From: Terana coerulea
Taxonomy: Eukaryota > Basidiomycota > Agaricomycetes > Polyporales > Phanerochaetaceae
DNA: 42,857 nt
Direction: 5' to 3'
NCBI GenBank assembly: GCA_024811115.1
Contig: JAKOGH010000580.1
Location: 1-42,857, forward strand
Shown one piece after another: positions 21,476 to 31,199 of this stretch (its first letter is position 1; every line of letters starts with the position of its first letter). Under the pieces are notes generated by a model. The model saw only the letters and a program-made list of their open reading frames with translations. It searched no databases and had not been told where the DNA came from. A program made the translations under genes and the position numbers.

Positions 21476-23588
21476 CTGGCTACTAGAATTGTAAAAAAAA
21501 ACTAACAATGCTAGTAAGGCTGTGTAAAGTTGCTAGTCAAATTATAAATTGTAAATAGACAAAGACATTAGCTGGTGTTGTAAAACAAAACTACCTATAT
21601 ATAAAATAGTGCCAGCTTAATGTAAAATAGCCTAGAGCTATTGTAAATGATTGTTAATGCATTTTAGTAGATTGTATAGCTATTGTAAAATATTGTACAG
21701 CTATTATATAATGCTCTAATACTATTGTAAAATGTTGTATAGCTGATGCAAATTGATATATATTGTATAACATTGAACAGCTGTTATATAATACCCTAAT
21801 ACTATTGTAAAATGTTTTATAGCTATTGTAAAATAATTTGACGGTAGTATAAATTCTTCTTTTATAGTTATAGAAATATAATACCATTCTGATGTACTTT
21901 AAAAATAGTATGAAAAATAGTTCATAAGCCTCATAGCATATATTTAGCTTAATAAAAGTGCTTTTGATAAAAATATGCTATAGTAAAGCTATAGGTAGTT
22001 TATTAATGGTAAGAATACTATAGTAAAGCTATAAGTAACATGTTAATGGTAAGTAGTGCTACAATGGCAATAGTGCAATACATTTAGAAATTAATGTGAT
22101 TATAACAATATTAAATAATTTGTTATAATATATATTGATAGCTGTTAGCTTGTTTCAACATTTAAGTAATTCTAAAGTATATTGAAATATACAAATATAT
22201 AATATAGCATTTGTAGAGATTTTTATTTTTGAAGAATACTTAACCTAAGCACCTAAGTTGATGAAAAGTAATTGATAGCCTCATATATGCTAATTATAGC
22301 AATGTTTGAATTATAGCAGTTGGCTTACTAGTTCCTATGCAAATAGCAAAACAGTTATAAGGTATATGCACTACTTAATCAAAACAGTCACTTAAGGAGC
22401 AAATAACAATATGTAATGATCAACTATAATATATAAAAATAAGAAAATAAACTTTCTAAACATTTTCATAAATTGCATTAAAAGTATACTATGAGTAATA
22501 TATTTAGGTTTTGCAACATTAAAAGTAAATAATGGCAACTTCATACTGTAAGGCTTTGTTATAAAATATTATAGTCATGCTATATTCTAATTATGATTTA
22601 TCTAATGATAGTTGATATTATACACAGTGAATATAAAGATTAGATTTGTCATTATTAATGTTAAGTAGCATATTAACTTAAAAAAATCTAACAATGTAAA
22701 AGCCTTTAATACTATCTGATATATATAAATATGTGGTAAAGATTTTGCGCAGCTGATTACTATTTTGCTATTTGCATAGAAACCAATGAGCTAATTGCTA
22801 TAATTTAAACACTGCTATAATTAGCACATATGAGGCTACAGATTACTTTTTATTTACATAAGTGCTTAGATTAAGTATTCTTTAAAAGCACCGAAAAATC
22901 CCTACAAATGCTACATTATATATGTCTATATTTCAATATACTTTACAGTTACCCAAATATTGAAACAAGGTAATAGCTATTAATATATATTTCAAAATAT
23001 TAGTTAAGATTATTATAACTACATTAAACTCTAAATGTATTGTACTATTGCTATTGTAGAATTACGTACCATTAATAAACTACTTATAGTTGTACTATAG
23101 CACATTTTTGTTAAAAGCACTTTGATTACGCTAAATGTATTTTAGAAGATTTATGAACTATTTGTATTATTTGTAAAGTGCTTCACAATGATGCTACATT
23201 TTTATAACTATAGAAGAAGAATTTATAACATCTCCAGAGTATTTTACAAAATCTAATGGCATTGTATACCATTAAAGCTTGAAATATGTTATAACAGCCA
23301 CATAACATTTTATAGCAGTATTAGAGCATTTTACTATAGCTATACAGTATTTTACAATTGTTATAAAACATTTACAATAGCTATATAGCATACTGCAATA
23401 TATTAACAATAATTTACAATGGCTGTAGGCTATTTTACATTAAGCTGACACTATTTTATATATAGCTAGCTTTGTTGTACAACACCAGCCAATGCCTTTG
23501 TCTATTTACAATTCACAATTTAACTAGCAACTTTTATATGGCCTTACTAGCATTGCTAGCATTTTTTGTTTACAATTCTAGCAGCCAC
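21476..23588. mobile_element. 2.1-kb foldback element with ~900-bp inverted arms
   Basis: The ends CTGGCTACTAGAATTGTAA (left) and GTGGCTGCTAGAATTGTAA (right, inverted) open arms that pair inward almost to 22395 and 22740, leaving about 350 bp of unpaired centre. Arm landmarks recur in inverse order: CTAGTAAGGC, TAGACAAAG.CATT.GCTGGTG, a cluster of TAGCTATTGTAAAAT-type units (21665-21840 and its partner 23220-23420), TAGTTTATTAATGGTA and CTCATAT.TGCTAATTATAGCA. Both sides are flanked by TATT (21471-21474, 23589-23592), a probable 4-bp target duplication. There is no transposase. Foldback-type elements with subterminal repeats are known in eukaryotes; the family here is not identified. Confidence 0.85.
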
Positions 23589-23636
23589 TATTGCAAAACC
23601 TTGCAAGCATCGGCGTTAATGCCTGCCAACTATTAG
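23589..23636 (+). pseudogene. Unidentified coding remnant, right half
   Basis: Continues the frame of 21261-21475 after the foldback element and ends at TAG. It gives 15 codons (YCKTLQASALMPANY). Confidence 0.4.
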
Positions 23637-24036
23637 TGCCACTTCACAGTGAGAGATAACCACTAATATTACCTTAATTCACTCAGCCATCATAAAAAAC
23701 TAAGTAGTCTCATATACTTCCACCTTTATATTTATAAGAAAAGAGTCTAATAAAGTAGCCATCAATAAAATTGTTAGTGAGCAGCATGGTAAAAAAGCAA
23801 GGGTAATAGTTGTTGAAAGTGTTGTAAAGAGCTCAATGAACCACTTTAAGGGTTTATATATGCACGTATGTGTTTTCTACCTCTTTCTATAGTCAAACTT
23901 CATTAGATATTGGGAAAAACTGCATATCCCACCATGCTTTATATCGGCATATTGCCAACAATCCCTTGGCATTAATATCTGCCAAGCTTTTGAGTGTCTT
24001 TCCACTCTTGCACCTTCTAATTCTTAAGGTCTTGTA
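23637..24036. other. AT-rich spacer, possible tail of a decayed gene
   Basis: The minus strand still shows short coding-like pieces (GKTLKSLADINAKGLLAI near 24000-23940), possibly continuing the decayed gene to the right. Nothing else is seen. Confidence 0.35.
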
Positions 24037-25838
24037 TTAAGCTACATAACCAAAGCAAATTAGTCTGCTTATAAGCCTCCAAATAGGCAGATGTAAATGC
24101 ACTTGCAGAGTAAGTTCAAACAGAGGAAGATGTGATGCCAATACTTTTGCAGCTTTATGTGTAATGGTTCTTATATTGGCAAACACGTGGGTATTAATTA
24201 AAGCTACTCCATATGCCTCTGCACTCCTCACAAGCTTTAAGCAGCAGAGTTGGCAACATGCTTACAGAGTAAGTTTTAGTCAAAGGGCATGCAGGGTCAA
24301 TAAAATCTGTTCACGTAGGCAATTATCAATTAAGTAGACTCCTACTAAAACCATTTGACATACACCTGATGAGTCCACTTCATGCTCTTTGTGGGCTTGA
24401 AGTCACAGAGTTGTAGGCATGCCCATGAGAAGGTTCTGATAGAGGTTTGTATAATATTAACAGAGCAGCTTTTATCTAACAATTTTGGATAAGTAAATGC
24501 ACACTGAAAAGATCTGAAGCATGCCTCATAATGTTACTCCATGCTCTATTTGATTCTCTTTATCTTGGAACATGCACAATAAAATGGAAATTGCTCATAT
24601 ATACTATTGCAAACTCCAAATGACAACCTTTAGTTGTGAACATATTTCTAACTGAAGAACTAGTGAAGTGATAAGATAGCAAAGGAGGGTGCAACTAGTT
24701 AATAAGTTATTAGTAATGCCAACTGCCAATTATAATGCACAGATACTCTGAACAAATCCCAGAGCAACATATGTCTAAATGTTATTCTATGTATACATTA
24801 CCTCAATGTGCTATAGAATTCCTAACCAATAATGTGTTTGATTTTGCATAGGCTGTGCTTAACAATAATAGGACTCTAGCCCATGCAACTTCTCTCATCC
24901 TCTGAGAGCCTTTCATCAATATTTGCACAGAACTAATTGAAGGCATCTATAATCAATGCAATAAGAGGCCAATTATTTACTTTGTGCTATAACTTTGTTT
25001 TGGTTAGGTTTTGAGGAAGTAAATGCGAAGGTATCTGGACAGACACAAGCTCACAATGGTCTCTGTGTTAAGTGTGTCAATGGCAATTGCAAATTCTATT
25101 GCTATAGGCTATACTACCAACCCAGTCTCACATAAGTCTGCCACAAACAGGTACTTGCTGAGAGGATCAAAAGCCAAAAGGTTGAATTGATCTTTGAAGT
25201 TACAATGTACAAAGTCTAATGTTTTTGCAAAGGCCATTGGCATCTCTGATAGATTGCATCCAGACCAGTTGCAGGAGTCTGCTGCCACTCAAAAGTCTTG
25301 GTATTAGAGAGCTAGTATTGTATTAGGGTCTGGTAGCTAATGCCACAATGGTTGCAGAAGAAATTGAACTGCTTGCAGAGGTACTGTGCTTCTAAATCTG
25401 ACATATAGGTTGTCAACTTCTGATGAGTATTGAAGTGTACCTGTTGGGCATGCAGAAATGTTTGGCATAATGCCTCAGTGTTAAAGCTGATGTTTGAAAA
25501 AAGCCCTGCACACGTAGCTCCGAATGCTACATTAATGCCATTTCCTTCACAGCTATTCACAGTCCAATGTGATAGGGCATGCTTTTGAAGCAGCATATAC
25601 AAGTCTTGCTCATTTAAAAGGATGTGCTGCATATAGAAAAGGTTTCCAATTGCAGGATCAGTGGCAACTTGCAGCAATTTATGAAAAAAAAGAGCTGTAA
25701 TGTCTAGGTGACATCTTTATTAATAGCGGGACGTGCAACAGGAGAAAAGCCTAAATAAGCAAGAGCAGCTAGGTCATATTCTGCTGATAAAGTTGTCAGG
25801 GCAGTTGCAAGGTTTTTTAGACATCTGAAATGAGTGTT
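24037..25838 (-). pseudogene. Decayed long gene, function unknown
   Basis: Protein-like text appears on the minus strand from 25838: NTHFRCLKNLATALTTLSAE, YDLAALAYLGFSPVARPAIN, then after a frameshift in a poly-T run (about 25685) a 121-codon stop-free stretch (25677-25312) with LLQVATDPAIGNLFYMQHIL, NEQDLYMLLQKHALSHW, MSDLEAQYLCKQFNFFCNHC. Later pieces read LDFVHCNFKDQFNLLAFDPL (about 25215-25155) and, at 24231-24037, SAEAYGVALINTHVFANIRT and ASHLPLFELTLQVHLHLPIW. The pieces span 1.8 kb in changing frames with stops. The long reading suggests a large single-gene product, possibly of a transposon, but no transposase motif or known domain is recognised. Confidence 0.5.
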
Positions 25839-27591
25839 GTAGTGTACCAAGTTTCTTCTTCCAAAAGTTCATGGAAGAGCTGCTTAAGCTTGAATAAATG
25901 ATCAAACTCTACTATTATATAGTTTGCTATGCATAAGGCAAGTAGATCAAAGTAGAAGGGATAAAAAGGCAATATGGCTCAGGTGGTATTATTGTGAATG
26001 AGTATTTCTGCAAAAAGTCGTATGTTCAACTTGCATGGCATGTATTATTTTTCAGCCATTCATTTCTTCTTCTTCTATTTCTGTTTAAAAGAAATCTGCC
26101 CATTTATTATGCACTCAATATATTGCTTTACTTATTGTTGTGGCACTTGCCTCCTTAGTGTAAATTTGATTGCAAATTATTCTTGAATTGTTGCTATAAC
26201 ATAAAATATACTAATAATGATAAAAACATATCTCTTTTTTTAGCAGTTGCCTGGGGCCAATAGCCTTATAATAATGCTAATAATATTTTAAGTTCAAATG
26301 ATTTCTCTGTTACTATTGTTTAATACTTTTTATGAGTACATTAAAGAGCTTTATAGTATATAGTATTTATAAGAGTGCTAAGCTTAACAATAGATCAATT
26401 TTAAATCATAAGCATAATATTTACTATATAATAAATAGAAAAAAGTTAAATATACTAAGCATTAACTTTACAATAGCTGTTAAAATGCCACTTAGTAGCA
26501 ATCAGATAAAAACATAGTATAAATAGTATAATACCAATGATTTAGCATAAAAAAGTAATTCACTAGCTATCAAATAGTGCAAATTAGCGATAACATAGAG
26601 TATATATGCATAAACTCATAAATAGTGTAATAAATACCATTGCTCAATATCTTGCAAGGCATGTGACTTGTTTAGAGCTAGATTTGAGTGCTTATGTTAA
26701 CACTTAGATTAGCTAGTCAGTTTGAAATGCTACAGCTTTGGCAAGTTTGCTGTTTTGAGCAGTGAGTTTATAATTTCAATTGGCTAATATAAACTAATAG
26801 TGATATAAATGACATAAGTATATTTTTAAGTATTGCTATAGAGGCTCTAGCCATAATATAAGTGCTAGACACTATGGCAGCTGCTTAATAAATCCTTTGG
26901 ACTTATTTAAGAGTTATTGTGGATACCAAAACAAATTATCTATCATAAGTCTAAGAGATGCAGGCCAAATATATTCAAAATGTCTCTTTGTTCTGGCATA
27001 TGTCTAGCATAAATCCAACTTATCAGAGTGACTCTGGTTGCAACATGCAAGACATACCAAGGACGTATGGAAGATAATTTGTTTCACTCTCTATAATAAG
27101 TCCTCAATAATTGTACCAGATTTATTGTTCGGTCGCTGCAGTGAGATAATGAATTGCATGTGATACACTTAGATATAGCTTTGAGTGGCAAGTATAGAGC
27201 GGCACACCATAAGCCAAATATAATATCGCAGCTCTTGACACCCATTGATGTATGTAAAATAGCATAGTATGAGTATAAATAAATATAGTTGCCATTTTAG
27301 AGAATCTACAGCCCAAGCTATTAGGCTTACAGTGTGATAAAAGTGAGATTTAGGAGCTTATTCCTATCTGAACAGCAGGATATCATCCAAAGAGCATGCA
27401 GATGTGTGTTCTATACATATACACATGCAGTTCTATGAATATATTTAGAGTTCTTGAAATTTATCTGGCTTTTTCAATTTATAATTTACCTTAGCTAGTG
27501 AATAGCAGTAACAGAGTATAGACCAAAATACAAATACATTATCAGAAATCACAGAAATATTTAAGAATATATAAAAGCATTGTAAATCATA
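25839..27591. other. AT-rich stretch with a dispersed repeat
   Basis: No supported gene. The segment 26645-26880 is related to 41281-41380 plus 41889-42040. A 62-codon plus-strand frame at 25998-26186 and a 61-codon one at 26332-26517 have AT-biased compositions and no motif. Confidence 0.45.
26645..26880 (+). repeat. Dispersed AT-rich repeat, copy 1
   Basis: Shares GCATGTGA(C/G)TTG, CAGCTTTGGCAAGTTT, AGTGAG(T/C)TTATAATTT, TAATGACATA and TTTAAGT(A/G)(T/C)TGCTATA in the same order with two blocks at 41281-41380 and 41889-42040. Family type is unknown. Confidence 0.55.
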
Positions 27592-28278
27592 TAATGGCGG
27601 CCATAAGTAATGGGCAAGAGTAATTTGGCCTCAACTTTGTATAGCTATATCTTTCTACTCAGAAGGCTTTAGTACAAAGCAAAACATTTTTGTGGAGCTA
27701 TAATTGCTGCTTAATTTTGGAAATGTACACATCACCAAATATAGTAACAGTGCTAGCTATAAAGTGCAATTAGTCGGAAATTGCCACAATACTTTTTTAA
27801 TTGTAACTTCATTAGTAAAATACACATTGCTTTAGTAAAAACAAAATATCACTGCTGAGATAATGTTGTTTTGGAACTATACTATGTATGTTTCATTATA
27901 GCTTCGATACACAAGCAATAATGGAAAACATCATATTGCTGCAGCACTCATATTTATTAACATTTATAAAGCTCTATATAGAGCAGACACATATGTGTAA
28001 TATTTTTCATACAAGTCAATTAGATCATAAGAGTGAAGCACGAAGCAGTACTAGTGATATACTACATATAAAGCTGCTGAACAAAAGAATATATAATAGG
28101 TATTGAGGCAAGAAACTATTTTCTATTATTGCTTATGTAGCGAAGCTATAATCAACTTTGGATGATATGATATTAGAACTATATCTTCTTAGCAGTAATA
28201 TCATGTTCTTACTAAAGCAATATAAATTTTACTGATGAAGTTATGATTGAAACAAGCATTGTGGCAATTTCCGACTAT

Positions 28279-28641
28279 TGGAAGCTGCCGTGTGCAGCGG
28301 CAGGAAACACTCGGATCAAACGAGAGAACAGGAACAAACTGCGTAGACGGAAGGAAAGACTGGTAAGTACATGTGAGAGTAGCTACGGTGAGACAACGGG
28401 CATACCTGCGTAGACGGAAGGAAAGACTGGGGATCTGTCTACGAGGGAGGGAGGTATATGTATGAACGGGCGTGGGAAGGTTGAGTCTTCGGAGGTGGCG
28501 TCGCTGGAAGTGGCAGTCCTTCCATATATGGAAGGGAGATGTAACTACGATGTGTATGCTAACGGTCCACGTGTGTATACGGCTAGAGGTCCGAGGGAGA
28601 TATGTAAAGGAATGTATACGAGACTGTGTAACACGGTTACA
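28279..28641. mobile_element. Solo LTR (363 bp) with 5-bp target duplication
   Basis: A CG-rich block starting TGGAAGCTGCCG and ending CACGGTTACA, thus TG...CA, flanked on both sides by ACTAT (28274-28278 and 28642-28646). The copy A arm shows the uninterrupted target (ACTATTTGCACTT). One end carries TGTAACACGGTTACA, itself an inverted repeat. Two perfect 25-bp direct repeats (CTGCGTAGACGGAAGGAAAG and five more) lie at 28339-28363 and 28406-28430. No internal retrotransposon sequence adjoins, as expected after LTR-LTR recombination. Frames inside it (28462-28663) are not taken as genes. Confidence 0.85.
28339..28430 (+). repeat. Perfect 25-bp direct repeat pair in the solo LTR
   Basis: Units at 28339-28363 and 28406-28430 are identical and 67 bp apart. 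Repeats of this kind in LTR U3 regions often hold promoter or enhancer sites; that role is inference here. Confidence 0.7.
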
Positions 28642-28823
28642 ACTATTTGCACTTTATAGCTAGCACCATTACTATATTTGGTAATGTGTACATTTCCAAA
28701 ATTAAGCAGCAATTATAGCTCTACAAAATGTTTTGCTTTGTACTAAAGCCTTCTGAGTAGAAAGATATAGCTACACAAAGTTGAGGCCAAATCACTCTTG
28801 CGCATTACTTTTGACTGCTGCTG

Positions 28824-29293
28824 TGCTAGAATTCAAGATCAAAAGCATATAAACTTAGCAACAAATGAGCAACTTTTCAAGCCACATAAATATATCCAAA
28901 ATCTAATACTTTTTACTCTATTTGAACTAAGAAAGACTGTGTTAACAAATGCAAAGCACAAATAGTTATTTAAAAGCAAACATACTGCTGAGGAAAACTA
29001 AAGAAAAACGTACACTATAACACTTACCACAAATATGATAAGAAATATTAAGCAAATTATAAAGTTTGGAAAATAAAAGTATATATGTGAGAGATTTTCT
29101 TTCAAGCCACTCAGTAAAGAATTGCTGAAAAGGTATTTAATGGTTTTTGAAAATACCACCGTTGCAAAGTTAGAAAAATTGGGCTGTGCAGTCTGTAAAG
29201 CTTTAATATTTACCAAATAGTTAATGTTGCTGAATAAAATCCAATGTTCTTCGGATTGTTTGATTATCAGCAGTATTACTCAAGTTAAGTGTA
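28824..29293. other. AT-rich spacer between palindromic copies B and D
   Basis: No gene. A 72-codon minus-strand frame at 29216-28998 is hydrophobic at its end but shows no motif. Confidence 0.45.
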
Positions 29294-30754
29294 TAATGGT
29301 AATCAACAGTAACATATGGATGTACAGTTGTGGACAACCAAAGTCAACAATTTTGACGGCCGTGCCAAGGTGGAATTATATTAGCGCTCAACTTTACCGG
29401 AAAGTCCCTTTGACATCAGAAACGTCCTCTTTGAGTGTATAGGAACCGAATGGTATAAGCAGAATTCCTTAATTCTCACATTTTACGAAAAATATACCCC
29501 AAAATTTGGCCGGACCGAAAACTGAAGCTTAAATCACGTAAAAATGCGCAAAATAATCCTCTCGTTGATCCGAGTCTGATGCCGTTGAGTGCTAGAAATT
29601 CTATCGAGCGGTTCCTGTGTACTAAAATGGTAATTTCACCCAGGTCTCCAGTTAGATTTAAACCTAAAACATCAGAATTCCATCATAGCGTGCTCCAGCA
29701 TGCCTTTTCCTATCAGACTCAAAGCCAGGGCGGGTTTTTGGACTCAGGAAGGCACCAACTTAGCAGTACAGCCACCATATGAAGCGGTGAAATTGGCCAA
29801 AAATTTGGCGGCGCCCCATTTTCTTGTGGGAAAATTTTCGGAGGTGTGTTTTTGAGCTCCTTTCATCTTCCTGAGTTTGATTCCGTACTTGGTTTGGGCT
29901 AAATAATTCGCAATCCCAAGCGGCAAAGTTTGTTGGCTTTGGTTGTTCGCAACTGTAATTTGGCCTTAACTTCAAGGGACTATATCTTTCTAAGTAGAAA
30001 GCATTAGCACATACTGAAAATATCAACATGACCATAAATAACAATAGTGCTAGCTATAAAGTGCAAATGGTTAAAATTTGCCATTACTCCTGTTTCAATC
30101 ATAACTTCACTAATAAAATGCATATTACTGTAGCAGAAATATTACACAAGTGCTAAAAAGCACAGTCCCGGAAACATATTATATAAAGTTAAATATAGTT
30201 TCTACTATATAACTAATAATAAACAACATTTTATTATCATAATACATATTATATGCATATTTTCTTAGCAGCTTTATAAGTAATGCAATACTAGCGCTAT
30301 TTAATACTTTACCTTTATGATCTAATTGGCTCACTTAACAAATTATACACATCTGCATTTGCTCTATATAAAGGTTTATAAATGTTACTAAATATGAGTG
30401 TTATAATAATGAAATGTTTATTATTATTACTTGTGCATTAGAAGCAACAGCAGATGTGTATAATTTAATCCTTACACTATACTTTCGCAGCAGTTGGATT
30501 ATGTTCTTACTAAAGCAATATATATCTATTGGTAAAGATATAATCAAAACGAATACTATGGCAAATTCTGTTTATTTGCACTTCATAGCTAGCACTATTA
30601 TCATAAATGGGAATGTTTATATTCTCAAAATTACATATCAGTTATAGCTACACAATGATATTCTCACTTCATGCTAAAGTATTCTAATTACAAAGATATG
30701 GGCAATTGACATTGAGACCAAATTACTTTTATGTGTTATTTTTGACTAGCACTG
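29294..30754 (-). mobile_element. Palindromic long-TIR element, copy D, interrupted by a MITE
   Basis: Left end TAATGGTAATCAACAGTAAC follows TA (29292-29293); right end GACTAGCACTG is followed by TA (30755-30756). Removing the 631-bp insertion and one TA leaves 828 bp. The left terminal arm is split 31 bp from its end by the insertion; joined across it, ATGGATGTAATTTGGCCTTA matches the inverse of the right end. The asymmetric centre (GATCTAATTGGC, TGCTCTATATAAAG) runs opposite to copies A and B, hence the strand. Confidence 0.85.
29325..29955. mobile_element. 631-bp TA-flanked MITE nested in palindromic copy D
   Basis: Starts CAGTTGTGGACAACCAAAGT and ends with the inverse of CAGTTGCGAACAACCAAAGC, flanked by TA on both sides (29323-29324, 29956-29957). 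The TIRs match over about 26 bp (GTCAACA / GCCAACA beyond). It is CG-containing, unlike its host. TA duplication and CAGT ends point to Tc1/mariner-type mobilisation; no transposase is encoded. Open stretches within it (29579-29782 plus; 29926-29744 and 30044-29760 minus) have no motif. Confidence 0.85.
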
Positions 30755-30756
30755 TA

Positions 30757-31199
30757 ATACTATCTAATAATAGTATTTCAATAGTAGCTTTGATAACTCT
30801 CAATACCATCAGATCTGGCTTATTACAGCATATGGTTTATTATAGAATTTTAACAAAGCTGTAGTGTTAAAAGTATGGAAATCATTATAAATGCAAACAG
30901 AGATGAAATATGCACAAAAATATACCATAAAGCGTTTAGGGCCTAGCAAGAGCATATTTGGTTTAAAGTTATATAGTGGCAAATTAGGATGTAATTGATA
31001 TTTTGTACCACATACACTCAACGGAATATACTTACGCAGCTCATTAGATCGCGTTTGCAGGTGCTGTGGCATCAACTAAGTGATATTTTTAAGCAAAACC
31101 CAGTAGCATACAAGGACTCCAAGAAATTGTAGCAAATATTCTAAATATACTAGCTAAATGTGTTATTTGACATGTGCCGCAGGCTTAGTGGTAGAATGA
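30757..31199. other. AT-rich spacer
   Basis: No gene supported. An 88-codon minus-strand frame (31075-30809) has no recognisable domain. Confidence 0.45.

Larger units (their letters stand above)
27592..28823 (+). mobile_element. Palindromic long-TIR element, copy B, interrupted by a solo LTR
   Basis: After removing the 363-bp LTR and its 5-bp target duplication, 864 bp remain. The left end TAATGGCGGCCATAAGTAAT follows TA at 27590-27591; the right end is CATTACTTTTGACTGCTGCTG, flanked by TG. Arms pair over most of their length, and the centre (TATATAGAGC, ACACATATGTG) is the same orientation as copy A. It is closest in sequence to copy C, sharing GGTGCTAGCTATAAAGTGCA-type blocks and GTCGGAAATTGCCAC. 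Confidence 0.85.

Noticed and set aside
21654..21887. 77-codon Tyr/Asn-rich repetitive frame
   Set aside because: Produced by the subterminal repeat units of the foldback arm; the other arm gives the same kind of text.
25968..26040. tRNA-like sequence with an A-box-like TGGCTCAGGTGG and TGTTCAACTTG
   Set aside because: Box spacing is plausible, but the D-stem, anticodon stem and acceptor do not pair even allowing for decay.
28462..28663. Two overlapping plus-strand open stretches of 65 and 63 codons
   Set aside because: They lie within the solo LTR and run past its end into the palindromic element.
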